A stretch of 64,000 nt of DNA from Rhodanobacter sp. 67-28 (GTDB lineage: Bacteria; Pseudomonadota; Gammaproteobacteria; Xanthomonadales; Rhodanobacteraceae), in NCBI GenBank assembly GCA_001898415.1, contig MKTU01000035.1:1-64000 (forward strand), in the 5' to 3' direction. The position numbers were made by a program, and so were the translations under genes. Below, one piece after another: positions 44,555 through 57,277 of the stretch (the first letter of the stretch is position 1; the number at the start of each line of letters is the position of its first letter). The notes beneath the pieces are model-generated. The model was not told the DNA's origin and made no database searches. It was given only the letters and a program-made list of their open reading frames with translations.

Positions 44555-45151
44555 ATGAACGAAACCGCCCACCCCATTCCCGCCGACGCCGGCGCACCGG
44601 TGGAAACCCTGTACGAGGGTCGCTGGCTGAGTCTGCGCAAACGCGGCCGCTGGGAGTACGCCGAGCGCAACAATCCGGCGGGCGCGGTGATCATCGTGGC
44701 GGTGACTCCGGAAGACCGCGTGCTGTTCGTCGAGCAGTACCGCGTGTCGATCCTGCAGAACACGATCGAGATGCCGGCCGGCCTGGTCGGCGACCTGGCC
44801 GACCAGGCCGACGAAAGCGCGCTGGTGGCGGCGCAACGCGAACTGGAGGAGGAGACCGGCTACCGCTGCGCCAGCGTGGAGTTCATCCACCGCGGCCCGT
44901 CGTCGTCGGGCATGAGCACCGAGATGATCGCCTTCGTGCGCGCGCGCGACCTGCAGAAGATCGGCCCTGGTGGCGGCGACGAGACGGAGAACATCGTGGT
45001 GCACGAGGTGCCGCGGCGCGAGGCCGGCGCCTGGCTGTTCGCGCGCGCGGCCGAGGGCTACTCGATCGACCCGAAGCTGTTCGCGGGGCTTTGGTTCATC
45101 GAGCACGACGGTGCGGAAAAGCAGTCCGTGATGCCCGACCGCTCGCGCTGA
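44555..45151 (+). CDS. Nudix hydrolase (ADP-ribose pyrophosphatase-like)
   Basis: A 198-residue protein. The Nudix box reads GDLADQADESALVAAQRELEEETGY: REL-EE-TG is intact, but the spacing from the first Gly to the first Glu is two residues longer than the usual five. EMPAGLVGDLADQ and RVLFVEQYRVSILQNTIEMPAG match the NudF/ADP-ribose pyrophosphatase subgroup. It likely cleaves ADP-ribose or a related dinucleotide. It follows the exonuclease gene on the same strand. Confidence 0.9.
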   Translation: MNETAHPIPADAGAPVETLYEGRWLSLRKRGRWEYAERNNPAGAVIIVAVTPEDRVLFVEQYRVSILQNTIEMPAGLVGDLADQADESALVAAQRELEEETGYRCASVEFIHRGPSSSGMSTEMIAFVRARDLQKIGPGGGDETENIVVHEVPRREAGAWLFARAAEGYSIDPKLFAGLWFIEHDGAEKQSVMPDRSR

Positions 45152-45306
45152 GCGTAGCCCGCGCAGCGGGCGGAGTCGAAGCGGCGCCTATCGGGAAGCC
45201 CGTCGCTGGCGTGCCTTTCGACTTCCTCGCTCCTCAGGACTGTGGCTGTCCATGGCCATTCTCCGCGTGCGGCCTTCGGCCTGCGCCCAAGGTGAACGGG
45301 TCCAAG

Positions 45307-46356
45307 TCAGTGATCTTGCCGGCGCAGACACCAGACCGACAGCGCCACGCCGACCAGGGTCACCACCACCCAGCCGCCCAGCACGTGGGCGTTCTCGCCC
45401 CCCAGCCACAACACGCTGGCGACGGCGCCCACGCCGATCGACCCCAGGCCCAGCGCCAGCAGCGGGTCACGGCGGCGCCCCTGGGCCGCGAGCAGCGCCA
45501 GTGCGCCTAGCGCCGCCAGCAGCACGGAGAGAACCCGCCATAGCGTCACGTGTTGCGGCGGCACCGGCAGGTCGGGAAACAGCGCCAGCAAGGGCACGTC
45601 ACCGACCTGCACCTGGTAGCCCTTGCCATCGGGAGCATCGGCGGCCGCTTCCAGCCGGGCGCCATCCAGGCGTGCCACGATGGTGACCTGCTGCAGCGGC
45701 ACGGCGCTCCAGCTCACCCGCAGGTCGCCCAGGCGCGGATCGCCGGGATGGGCGCTGGTCACCAGGTAATCCTGATAACGGCTGAAGGTGACGGCAAGGT
45801 TCTGCGGCAGCGCCGCCGGGTCGGGTTCGATCAGTTCCGAACCGGGCAAGGCGTGCACCAGCACGCGGCCGAGCCTGAAGCCGCCCATCTGCACCAGTCC
45901 GGCGTCGAACTGCTTGCTTTCGATCGGGAAACGACCGGGATTGACGTGCCCGCGAACGTCGCGGAACCGACTGGAATCCACCGGCTGGTCGACCCAGTCC
46001 AGTTCGTAGTGGACGCTGCCGCCGATGCTGATCTCCCGCCACTGGAACATCTCGACATGCCGCACCAGCACGGGTGTATTGGCGGTCTGGTTGAACTCCG
46101 GGTCGTGCGGCGCCTCGACCACGCGTGGCGTCCCGGCCAGGCGTGCCATGTAGCCGTGCTGGCCGGGTTGCGGCAGCGCATCCGCGCCCAGTTCGATCGC
46201 CTCGCCGCCGTGCCGGACGGACGCCTGGCGGAAATCGATCAGGCTGCTGGCGTTGAGCGCCTCCAGGCCGATGCCGGCGATCACCAGCAGGGCGCCGATG
46301 ACGTTCAATGCCAGCAGGCGCCAGGACATGCCCTTGCCCAGCTCCATCAGGCGCAC
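45307..46356 (-). CDS. TMEM43 family membrane protein
   Basis: A 349-residue protein. An N-terminal helix (WRLLALNVIGALLVIAGIGLEAL) is followed by a large periplasmic region and then three to four C-terminal helices (LWRVLSVLLAALGALALLAAQ, LLALGLGSIGVGAVASVLWLGG, VLGGWVVVTLVGVALSVWCL). This is the TMEM43/LUMA layout, with RHVEMFQWREI and YELDWVDQPVDSSRFRD typical. TMEM43 acts at the eukaryotic nuclear envelope; the bacterial role is unknown. The start could be nine bases downstream. Confidence 0.87.
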   Translation of the reverse strand: MRLMELGKGMSWRLLALNVIGALLVIAGIGLEALNASSLIDFRQASVRHGGEAIELGADALPQPGQHGYMARLAGTPRVVEAPHDPEFNQTANTPVLVRHVEMFQWREISIGGSVHYELDWVDQPVDSSRFRDVRGHVNPGRFPIESKQFDAGLVQMGGFRLGRVLVHALPGSELIEPDPAALPQNLAVTFSRYQDYLVTSAHPGDPRLGDLRVSWSAVPLQQVTIVARLDGARLEAAADAPDGKGYQVQVGDVPLLALFPDLPVPPQHVTLWRVLSVLLAALGALALLAAQGRRRDPLLALGLGSIGVGAVASVLWLGGENAHVLGGWVVVTLVGVALSVWCLRRQDH

Positions 46357-46411
46357 CGCACCGGCGGCGACGGGCAGGCGGGATGCAAGGCGGAATGCTC
46401 CATGCCGGCGC

Positions 46412-48485
<2,074 letters not shown>

Positions 48486-48491
48486 GCCTCA

Positions 48492-49854
<1,363 letters not shown>

Positions 49855-50442
49855 TCAGCGTTGCCTTGACGGAAGCGAACGCCGATAGAGCGCAAAACGT
49901 ACCTCGCCGGCCTGCGCCTCGCGATGCACCGACCAGTGCGCCGGCAGCCCTGCCACGCCGGCGCGGGGCGATTCGACGTAGATCAGTGCCTGCGCCGCCA
50001 GCCAGCCGCCCGCTTCCAACTGCGCGGCCAACGGTGCCCACAGGTCGAGCGCGAACGGCGGGTCGAGGAAGACCAGATCGCAAGGCTGCGCCGGACCGCG
50101 CAGGAAAGTCGCCGCCTCCGCGGTGGTGACCACCGCGGACATCAGCTTGAGCCGCGCCAGGTTCGCGCGCAGCGCCTGCGCCGCCTGCGCGTCGCGCTCG
50201 ACGAACTGCACGCTGGCTGCGCCGCGCGAATACGCCTCGATGCCCAGCGCGCCGGTGCCGGCGCACAGGTCCAGGCAGCGCGCACCGGCGATCATCGGCG
50301 CCAGCCAATTGAACACGGTCTCGCGCACGCGCGCCGGGGTCGGCCGCAAGCCGGGCAGTTCCGGCACCCGCAGGCGCGAATTGCGCAGGTTGCCGCCGAT
50401 GATGCGCACCTGGCCAGGCGACGGTTTTCGCCCGCCACTCAC
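49855..50442 (-). CDS. rsmD: 16S rRNA (guanine-966-N2)-methyltransferase
   Basis: A 195-residue SAM-dependent methyltransferase from a GTG at 50442. VRIIGGNLRNSRLRVP is the N-terminal signature. RPTPARVRETVFNWL follows, then CLDLCAGTGALGIEAYSRGA (SAM) and DLVFLDPPFALD (catalytic DPPF). Its last codons (RQR) are part of the outer arm of the nested palindrome, so that insertion or duplication may have remodelled the C-terminus. Confidence 0.95.
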   Translation of the reverse strand: MSGGRKPSPGQVRIIGGNLRNSRLRVPELPGLRPTPARVRETVFNWLAPMIAGARCLDLCAGTGALGIEAYSRGAASVQFVERDAQAAQALRANLARLKLMSAVVTTAEAATFLRGPAQPCDLVFLDPPFALDLWAPLAAQLEAGGWLAAQALIYVESPRAGVAGLPAHWSVHREAQAGEVRFALYRRSLPSRQR

Positions 50443-50516
50443 GCGCGCGGGCCCTCAGCTGGGAGTACGGGTCGGGGTGTTAGCATGCCGGCCATTGTCT
50501 TTGAATCGCCCCGGCC

Positions 50517-51659
50517 ATGCTCAAGTTCTGGAAGAAAAAATCCGCCGAGACGGATGCCCACGGCAAGGAAGTGCCGCCTGCCGCGCCGGATGCGGCGGTC
50601 GACGCGGGCCTGCCGGAAGCCGTGGCATCGGGCCTGCGCGAGGCGCTGGCGGAAATGCCCTCGGCCGAGGACACCCGCCGCGACACCGAGCGCTTCGTGG
50701 CGCCGGCGGAAGAACCCGCCCAAGCGCCGCCGAAGCGCAGTTGGCGCGAACGCCTGTCCGGCAGCGTGTTTTCGCGCAGCCTCGGTTCGCTGTTCGTGCG
50801 CAACCCGAAGCTCGACGACGACCTGCTCGACGAGCTGGAAACCGTGCTGATCACCGCCGACGTCGGCGTCGAAGCCAGCAGCGCGCTGGTCGATGGCCTG
50901 CGCAAGCGCATGCACAAACGCGAGTTCGCCGACGCCGCGGCCTTGCTGGCGGCCTTGCGCCAGGCGCTGATCGAGCTGCTCAAGCCGGTCGAGCAGCCGC
51001 TGGACGTACGCGACAGACAACCCTTCGTGGTGCTGGTCGTCGGCATCAACGGCGCCGGCAAGACCACCACCATCGGCAAGCTGGCCCGCAGGTGGCGCGA
51101 CGAAAAGCACGCGGTGATGCTGGCTGCCGGCGACACCTTCCGCGCCGCCGCGGTCGAGCAGCTCAAGACCTGGGGCGAGCGCAACGCGGTGCCGGTGATC
51201 TCGCAGGGCCAGGACGCCGATTCGGCCAGCGTGATCTTCGACGCCCTGCAGGCCGCGCGTTCGCGCCACATGGATGTGCTGATCGCCGACACCGCCGGAC
51301 GGCTGCACACCCAGGGTGGCCTGATGGACGAACTGGGCAAGATCGCCCGCGTGCTGAAGAAACTCGACGCCGACGCACCGCATGAAGTGCTGATGGTGAT
51401 CGACGGCACCACCGGACAGAACGCGGTCAACCAGGTGCGCCAGTTCCGCCAGATCGTGGGCGTCACCGGCCTGGTGGTGACCAAGCTCGACGGCACCGCG
51501 AAGGGCGGCGTGGTGTTTGCGCTGGCGCGCGAGTTCGGCCTGCCGATCCGTTTCGTGGGCCTGGGCGAAAGCGCCACCGACCTGCGCGCGTTCGAGGCCG
51601 AGGCCTTCGTCGACGGCCTGCTGCCCGCCAACCTCGGCCAGGTTCGAGACCGTGGCTGA
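50517..51659 (+). CDS. ftsY: Signal recognition particle receptor FtsY
   Basis: A 380-residue SRP receptor GTPase. The N-terminal A region is acidic and short, the N domain follows, and the G domain has VGINGAGKTTTIGKLARR, DTAGRLHTQGGLMDEL and TKLDGTAKGGVVFA. It targets inner-membrane proteins co-translationally. It is divergent from rsmD, a classical gammaproteobacterial layout. Confidence 0.97.
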   Translation: MLKFWKKKSAETDAHGKEVPPAAPDAAVDAGLPEAVASGLREALAEMPSAEDTRRDTERFVAPAEEPAQAPPKRSWRERLSGSVFSRSLGSLFVRNPKLDDDLLDELETVLITADVGVEASSALVDGLRKRMHKREFADAAALLAALRQALIELLKPVEQPLDVRDRQPFVVLVVGINGAGKTTTIGKLARRWRDEKHAVMLAAGDTFRAAAVEQLKTWGERNAVPVISQGQDADSASVIFDALQAARSRHMDVLIADTAGRLHTQGGLMDELGKIARVLKKLDADAPHEVLMVIDGTTGQNAVNQVRQFRQIVGVTGLVVTKLDGTAKGGVVFALAREFGLPIRFVGLGESATDLRAFEAEAFVDGLLPANLGQVRDRG

Positions 51660-51682
51660 CGCCGGCTGGCGGGGCTGATCCG

Positions 51683-52738
51683 GTGTCGCGCCGACTGCGC
51701 CTGATCGCAACGGTGCTCGGCGGTGTGGTCGTGGCGGCCACGCTCGTCGTGGTGGCCGCCGTTTACCTGCTGCTGCAGCCCGACCGCTTCACCGCCATGC
51801 TGCAGAGCCAGGCGCGCGCCGCCGGGCTGGAGTTGAACCTGGCCAGCCCCGCCAGCCCCAGCCTGTTCCCGCGGCCGGCGCTGGACCTGCGTGGCATCAC
51901 GCTCAACGCCCAAGGCGCCAGCGCACCGATCCTGCTCGCCGCGCGCGGCCGGCTGGTGCTGCCGTGGCACACCCTGTTCGGCGGGCCCGCCGTGATCTCG
52001 CAACTGGAGATCGACTCGCCGCGCGTCGACCTCGATGCCCTGCAGGCATGGATGGCCGCGCTGCCGGCGCAGACACAGCAGGCGCCGCTCAACATCCCGC
52101 GCATCGACACCGGCGTGGAAATCACCCACGGCAGCGTGGTGCGCGGCAATGAAGTCTTGCTGGACAACGTCTCGATCAGGGCCGGCAGCCTCGTTTCCGG
52201 GCAGCCGTTTCCGCTCAGCATCAACGCCTTCGTCGCCGGCAAGCCGTGGCAGCTGCACCTGTCGGCGACGCCGCGCATCCAGGGCAACGCCCTGCAACTG
52301 GACAACATCAGCCTGCACCTGGCGCAGGAAGATGCGGTGACGCTGGCGCTGAACGGCCGCGCGCACTGGCACGGCGCAGCCGATGCCGCGGCCAGCCTGG
52401 CCGGCAAGCTCGACCGCACCGGCGCGGGCCAGTACGACCTGTCACTGACGCTCACGCCCGCCAACCAGGACAACCCGCTGCTGCTGGCGCTGAAACTCGA
52501 CGGCCCCGGCAACAACGCCGACCTGCGCTTGCCGCCGCTGGCACTGGCGCGCTGGTGGGGTCGCCTGGGCGATCCGCAGGCACCGCAACTCGGTGTGCCG
52601 CCCGGCAGCGGACACGCCGAGTTCGACAGCATCGACGCCGGTGGCGTGCACGTGGAAGGGCTGACCCTGCGGGCCGGCGACAACGTGCCGGCGACCGTAT
52701 CCAGCAGCGCGACGCCTGCCGCCGCGACCGCGAAGTAG
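51683..52738 (+). CDS. AsmA-like membrane-anchored protein
   Basis: A 351-residue protein from a GTG at 51683. An N-terminal helix (LIATVLGGVVVAATLVVVAAVYLLL) anchors it. The periplasmic part has AsmA-type features: LFPRPALDLRGITL, LEIDSPRVDLDALQAWM and HGSVVRGNEVLLDNVSIRAG, a beta-rich lipid-transfer-like fold. It lies between ftsY and mutY on the same strand; similar placement is common. Its role in outer-membrane lipid homeostasis is inferred from the family. Confidence 0.85.
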   Translation: MSRRLRLIATVLGGVVVAATLVVVAAVYLLLQPDRFTAMLQSQARAAGLELNLASPASPSLFPRPALDLRGITLNAQGASAPILLAARGRLVLPWHTLFGGPAVISQLEIDSPRVDLDALQAWMAALPAQTQQAPLNIPRIDTGVEITHGSVVRGNEVLLDNVSIRAGSLVSGQPFPLSINAFVAGKPWQLHLSATPRIQGNALQLDNISLHLAQEDAVTLALNGRAHWHGAADAAASLAGKLDRTGAGQYDLSLTLTPANQDNPLLLALKLDGPGNNADLRLPPLALARWWGRLGDPQAPQLGVPPGSGHAEFDSIDAGGVHVEGLTLRAGDNVPATVSSSATPAAATAK

Positions 52739-52748
52739 ATCAGGGTCC

Positions 52749-53828
52749 ATGACGAATACCGACGTGGCCGCACGCCTGCTGCGCTGGTTCGACCGGCACG
52801 GCCGCAAGGATCTGCCGTGGCAGTCGGAGACTTCGCCGGGCCAGCGCGACGCCTACCGCGTGTGGCTGTCCGAAGTGATGCTGCAACAGACCCAGGTCGC
52901 CACCGTGCTTGCCTACTTCGAGCGCTTCGTGGCCGCCCTGCCGACCTTGCGCGACCTGGCCAACGCCGACGAGGACACCGTGCTCGCGCTGTGGTCGGGC
53001 CTCGGCTACTACCGTCGCGCGCGCTTCCTGCATCGCGCCGCGCAGATCTGCGTGGCGCAACACGACAGCGAACTGCCGCGCGACTTCGCCGCCCTCGCCG
53101 CCCTGCCCGGCATCGGCCGCTCCACGGCCGGTGCGATCCTGGCGCAGGCGCACGGGCTGCGCTTTCCCATCCTCGACGGCAACGTCAAGCGGGTGCTGAC
53201 GCGCTACCACGGCATCCACGGCGACCCCGGCACCGGCGCGGTCGAGAGGCAACTGTGGTTGCATGCCGAGGCGCATACACCCGTGCGCCGCGTGGCCGAT
53301 TACACCCAGGCCATCATGGATCTCGGTGCCACCGTCTGCGTGCGCAGCAACCCGCGTTGCGATGCCTGTCCGCTGGCTGGCGATTGCGTTGCCTTCCGCG
53401 AAGGCCGCACTGCGCAATTGCCCACGCGCAAGGCGGGCAAATCCGTCCCCACCCGCGCCACGGTCATGCTGGTGCTGCGTGACACGCGGCAACGCATCCT
53501 GCTGGAGCGGCGTGGTCCCCAAGGTGTGTGGTCAGGCATGTGGAGCCTCCCCGAAGCCGCCGATGCCGATGGCGCCTGGCGCATCGCCCAGCAACTCGCA
53601 CGCATCGACGACGCCCAGGCGCTCGCGCCATTCACCCACGTGTTCAGCCATTACCGATTGAATATCGAGCCGCTGCTGTTCGACCAGGCAACCGCGCGGC
53701 AGCGTGTTGCCGACGATGCGCAACTGCGCTGGTGCAGCACCAGCGACCTCGACACCCTCGGCCTGCCCGCCCCCGTGCGCAAGCTGCTCCAACGCCTCGT
53801 CACCGACGAACCTGCCCATCCCGTGTAA
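52749..53828 (+). CDS. mutY: A/G-specific adenine glycosylase
   Basis: A 359-residue base-excision enzyme that removes A opposite 8-oxoG. SEVMLQQTQVATVLAYFERF carries the catalytic Glu. LPGIGRSTAGAILAQA is the helix-hairpin-helix and ILDGNVKRVL carries the catalytic Asp. CVRSNPRCDACPLAGDC gives the 4Fe-4S cluster (C-x6-C-x2-C-x5-C). The C-terminal part (RILLERRGPQGVWSGMWSLPE) is the Nudix-like 8-oxoG reader. Confidence 0.97.
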   Translation: MTNTDVAARLLRWFDRHGRKDLPWQSETSPGQRDAYRVWLSEVMLQQTQVATVLAYFERFVAALPTLRDLANADEDTVLALWSGLGYYRRARFLHRAAQICVAQHDSELPRDFAALAALPGIGRSTAGAILAQAHGLRFPILDGNVKRVLTRYHGIHGDPGTGAVERQLWLHAEAHTPVRRVADYTQAIMDLGATVCVRSNPRCDACPLAGDCVAFREGRTAQLPTRKAGKSVPTRATVMLVLRDTRQRILLERRGPQGVWSGMWSLPEAADADGAWRIAQQLARIDDAQALAPFTHVFSHYRLNIEPLLFDQATARQRVADDAQLRWCSTSDLDTLGLPAPVRKLLQRLVTDEPAHPV

Positions 53829-54139
53829 CCATCGCGCACACGGTGCGCCCCTACAAAAAATGCGGCTCGATCGTAGGGCGGGCACTGCCCGCCATCGGCG
53901 TGCCGCGACATCACCGGCGGGCATTGCCCGCCCTACGGGGCTTACTTCGCCGCGCCGGACGGTGCGTCCGTGCCAACGAGCCTGTCAAACCTGTGTAGGA
54001 GCGCACCCTGTGCGCGATGCTCTTCGTCACGTGATGGAAGGCATCGCGCACTACAAAAGCGAAGCGAAGCGTGGGGCGGGCAGTGCCCGCCCATCGGCGT
54101 ACCGGGGAACCGTCGGCGGGCAGTGCCCGCCCTACGACG
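53829..54139. repeat. Repeat-rich intergenic region (families A and B)
   Basis: Between the convergent mutY and S9 peptidase genes are several repeats: a half-copy of family B (53826-53855), family A (53873-53937), family B with a partial second arm (53994-54056), and family A (54071-54136). No gene is visible. The density of repeats is the highest in the window. Confidence 0.85.
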
Positions 54140-56260
54140 CTACTTCGACGCGCCCGATGGTGCGTCCTTTGCCGTCCACTGCTTCAACCACGCATTCACC
54201 GTGTCATGCCACTGCACGCTGTTGTGCGGCTTCAGCACCCAGTGGTTTTCGTCCGGGAAGGTGAGGAACTCGCTGGGGATGCCGCGGCGCTGCAGCGCGG
54301 TGAAGGCGCCCAGGCCCTGGGTGATCGGGATGCGGAAATCCTTGCCCGAATGCACCACCAGCATCGGCACGCGCCAGTCCTTGACGTGGTCGATCGGGTT
54401 GAACTTCTCGTAGTTCTGCGGCACCTCGTACTGCGGGCCGCCGTTCTCGCGTTCCTCGAACCACAGCTCCTCGGTGGCGTAGTACATCATGCGTGCATCG
54501 AACACGCCGTCGTGGTCGACCAGGCATTTCCACGGCTGGTTCCACACGCCGGCGATCCAGTACACCATGTAGCCGCCGTAGCTGGCGCCCAGCGCGCAGG
54601 CGCGCTCGCCGTCAAGGAACTTGTACTTGTCCAGCGCGGCCCTCCAGCCCAGTTTCAGATCCTCCAGCGGCTTGCCGCCCCAGTCGCCCGAAATCGAATC
54701 GGTGAACTTCTGGCCGTAGCCGGTGGAACCGTGGAAGTTGATCGTGACCACGGCGAAGCCCTGGCCGGCATAGGTCTGCGGGTTCCAGCGATAGCTCCAG
54801 CCATTGCTCATCGCACCCTGCGGGCCGCCGTGGATGATGAAGGCAACCGGGTAGGTCTTGCCCTTCTGGTAGTCGACCGGCTTGACCACGTAGCCCTGCA
54901 CGGTTTCGTTGTTCCAGCCCGGGAACTGGAAGAATTCGAAGTCGCCGACCTTGGCGTTCTTCAGATCCTCGGCATTGAAATGCGTGACCTGCTTCAGGCC
55001 ACGCCCATCGGCCTTGGCCAGATACAAGTCGGCCGGCCGCTTCAGGTCGTCGCGCGCAAACAGGACCTTGCCGGCGGCCAGCGAAAACGCGTTCACGTCA
55101 CCGGCACCGGACAGGCTGCGCACCTCGCCGTTGGCCGGGTCAATCGCGAACAACGGGTGCTGGCCTTCATCGTCGGCGGTCGCGTACAAGGTCTTGCCGT
55201 CGGCGGAAATCGCCAGGCCGCCGGGCGACCGATCCCAGCGCGGATCGACTTCGTGCCTGGCGCCGGTGGCCAGGTCCATCGCCATGATGGCGAAGCGATC
55301 GGCCTCGAAACCGGGGGTCTTCATCGCCAGGTAATAAAGCGTCTTGCCGTCCGGCGAGGGCACCGGATACGCATCCCACGCCTTGTTGTCGGCGGTGAGG
55401 TTGACCGGCGCGGCCGAGCCATCCACCGGCACGCGGTAGAGATCGAAATTGGTCGACCACGGCTCGGTGGTGCCGGCGATGCGTACATCGAAATACACGC
55501 TCTTGCCGTCCGGCGCGAAGGCGAACTCGCTGGCGTCGCCGAACGGCTTGCTGGGCACGTCGCCATCGATGCCGCGGCTCAGCAGGGTCGGTTCGGCCTG
55601 CAGCTGGCCATCGGCGCCGAACGTTCCCACGAACAACTGGTTGCGCCGGCCGTCGGCCCAGGTATCCCAATGCCGCACGAACAGTTTGTTGTACAAGGTG
55701 CCGCTGGCCTTGTCCTTCGCGCGCGCCTCGATGCGCTGCTCGGTGCAGGCCAACGTGGTGCAATCGGTGAACACCTCATAAGAGAGCAACACCTGCCTCC
55801 CATCGGGCGACAGCTTGTAATCGACGACATCCAGCGGCGCATGGCTGACCTGCACCGGCGCCGCATGGCTGGAAGGGTTCGCACCCAGATCGACGCGCCA
55901 CAGCTGCGCCACATCCTTCGCCGGCGCCACGAAGTACAAGCTCTTCCCATCAGCCGACCAGCGCGCCGACGAACCCTTCTCCACCACCTTCACCGGCTGC
56001 GCACCCTTGCGCTCCAGGTCCAGCACGTAGATCGCGTTGACACCCTTGTTCGCCGCGTAATCCGTGCTGCGCACGCTGAACGCCGCATGGCGCCCATCCG
56101 GCGACAACTGCGGATCGCTGACCCGCTCCATCATCACCAGGTCGCGCACGTTGAAAGCGTGCGAGCCCTGGGCCTTGGCAAAAGTGGTGTCAACGACATC
56201 GCCCGCCAGTACGGGCGATGCCACCAACGCAAGCAACAGCGCGGCATGCAACGGTTTCAT
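54140..56260 (-). CDS. S9 family serine peptidase (DPP/acylaminoacyl-type)
   Basis: A 706-residue secreted peptidase. The ATG at 56260 has AAGGA upstream and gives a signal peptide (LHAALLLALVASPVLA). Residues 40-440 form a WD/beta-propeller domain (LSPDGRHAAFSVRSTDYA, SADGKTLYATADDEG). The C-terminal alpha/beta hydrolase carries HGGPQGAMSNGW, the nucleophile Ser560 in GASYGGYMVYW and the His in ENHWVLKP. The family cleaves short peptides or N-terminal dipeptides. It is probably periplasmic. Confidence 0.93.
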   Translation of the reverse strand: MKPLHAALLLALVASPVLAGDVVDTTFAKAQGSHAFNVRDLVMMERVSDPQLSPDGRHAAFSVRSTDYAANKGVNAIYVLDLERKGAQPVKVVEKGSSARWSADGKSLYFVAPAKDVAQLWRVDLGANPSSHAAPVQVSHAPLDVVDYKLSPDGRQVLLSYEVFTDCTTLACTEQRIEARAKDKASGTLYNKLFVRHWDTWADGRRNQLFVGTFGADGQLQAEPTLLSRGIDGDVPSKPFGDASEFAFAPDGKSVYFDVRIAGTTEPWSTNFDLYRVPVDGSAAPVNLTADNKAWDAYPVPSPDGKTLYYLAMKTPGFEADRFAIMAMDLATGARHEVDPRWDRSPGGLAISADGKTLYATADDEGQHPLFAIDPANGEVRSLSGAGDVNAFSLAAGKVLFARDDLKRPADLYLAKADGRGLKQVTHFNAEDLKNAKVGDFEFFQFPGWNNETVQGYVVKPVDYQKGKTYPVAFIIHGGPQGAMSNGWSYRWNPQTYAGQGFAVVTINFHGSTGYGQKFTDSISGDWGGKPLEDLKLGWRAALDKYKFLDGERACALGASYGGYMVYWIAGVWNQPWKCLVDHDGVFDARMMYYATEELWFEERENGGPQYEVPQNYEKFNPIDHVKDWRVPMLVVHSGKDFRIPITQGLGAFTALQRRGIPSEFLTFPDENHWVLKPHNSVQWHDTVNAWLKQWTAKDAPSGASK

Positions 56261-56609
56261 GGAGGATCCTTGAGTTGTGCGGCGAAACAGCCACGGTAAG
56301 GCGCTGCCTCGCAACAGGCAAGTCTTGCGCTGGGTGGTCACCCACTTGAACAGTCGTGCCGCGAAACCGCCGGCTGGCGGTGCCCGCCCTAAGCTCGAAA
56401 CCTTCCATCACGCTGGCCAAGAGCATCGCGCACAAAGCCTGCCCCAGACTCGATCCGGAGGTACGCTCCTGAAGAAGACAATGTGGATGTGGGCTGGCAC
56501 TGCCCGCCGGCTTTTACCCCGTTGTTCGCCGCACGAGAGGCGGGCATGGCTTGTCGCCGGCTACGGCTCACCGACAGGCTACCCGCAAGATTTCCCTTGA
56601 CCCCACACG

Positions 56610-56638
56610 TTGACCACATGTAGCCACAAGGCTACAAT
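56610..56638 (+). promoter_or_regulatory. Sigma70-type promoter of the toxin-antitoxin pair
   Basis: TTGACC (56610-56615), 17-nt spacer, TACAAT (56633-56638). The likely transcription start coincides with the GTG at 56645, so the toxin mRNA would be leaderless. Confidence 0.75.
56619..56636. promoter_or_regulatory. Operator-like inverted repeat in the toxin-antitoxin promoter
   Basis: TGTAGCC and GGCTACA form a perfect inverted repeat with an ACAA centre. It covers the spacer and half of the -10, the right place for repression by the HTH antitoxin. Confidence 0.65.
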
Positions 56639-56644
56639 GTTGCC

Positions 56645-56932
56645 GTGAAGATCGAGCGCACCCTCCAGTTCGCAAAATGGCTCGATGGCCTGAAGGATCT
56701 GCACGCCCGCGCCCAGATTCAGGCGCGTATCGCCCGGCTGGCAAACGGCAACCCCGGCCATTCCAGAAATCTCACCGGCGGCGTATCCGAGTTGAAGATC
56801 GATGCAGGTGCTGGTTACCGCGTGCACTTCACCCAGCGAGGCGACGTACTGATCATCCTTCTCTCCGGCGGCAGCAAGGCAACGCAGCAAGCCGATATCC
56901 TTAAAGCCCAGGCAATGGTGAAACAGCTATGA
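56645..56932 (+). CDS. RelE/ParE-like toxin (addiction module killer family)
   Basis: A 95-residue protein from a GTG. FAKWLDGLKDLHARAQIQARIARLANGNPG and DAGAGYRVHFTQRGDVLIILLSGGSKATQQADI are typical of the RelE-fold killer protein family related to HigB. It probably cuts mRNA on the ribosome. The antitoxin follows with a 4-bp overlap, toxin first as in higBA. Ribosomal initiation may be leaderless (see the promoter). Confidence 0.93.
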   Translation: MKIERTLQFAKWLDGLKDLHARAQIQARIARLANGNPGHSRNLTGGVSELKIDAGAGYRVHFTQRGDVLIILLSGGSKATQQADILKAQAMVKQL

Positions 56933-57225
56933 CCAAGATCGTGACCGCCCCCTACGACGTTGCCGAACACCTGCGCACCCCGAAGGAAATGGCCCTGTAC
57001 CTGGATGCCTGCATCGCCGAGAGCGATGGCGACGCTGCGTTCATCGCGAAGGCGCTCGGCGACATTGCGCGAGCAAAGGGAATGTCTGAAGTTGCGCGGG
57101 ATGCCGGCCTCTCTCGCGAGAGTCTGTACAAGGCCCTATCCGGCCAGCGGAACCCCGACTTCTCGACGATTCTCGCCGTCACACGCGCCCTGGGAGTCCA
57201 GCTGCACGCCGCGCCGGCGGCATAA
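56929..57225 (+). CDS. HTH antitoxin (HigA-like)
   Basis: A 98-residue antitoxin. KEMALYLDACIAESDGDAAFIAKALGDIARAKGMSEVARDAGLSRESLYKALSG includes a Xre-type helix-turn-helix (EVARDAGLSRESLYKAL). It should bind the toxin and the operator at 56619-56636 to repress the pair. Its ATG overlaps the toxin stop (ATGA). Confidence 0.93.
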   Translation: MTKIVTAPYDVAEHLRTPKEMALYLDACIAESDGDAAFIAKALGDIARAKGMSEVARDAGLSRESLYKALSGQRNPDFSTILAVTRALGVQLHAAPAA

Positions 57226-57277
57226 GATTCCCCGACCCGCGTCAGAGCCTGCCACGACACCGCCCGCCGAAACGGCC

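Larger units (their letters stand above)
56261..56644. other. Gap between S9 peptidase and toxin-antitoxin genes
   Basis: No gene is visible. There are decayed family A and B copies (GGCGGTGCCCGCCCTAAG near 56370, GCATCGCGCACAAAGCC near 56422, GGCTGGCACTGCCCGCC near 56492). The last 40 bp hold the toxin-antitoxin promoter and operator. Confidence 0.6.
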
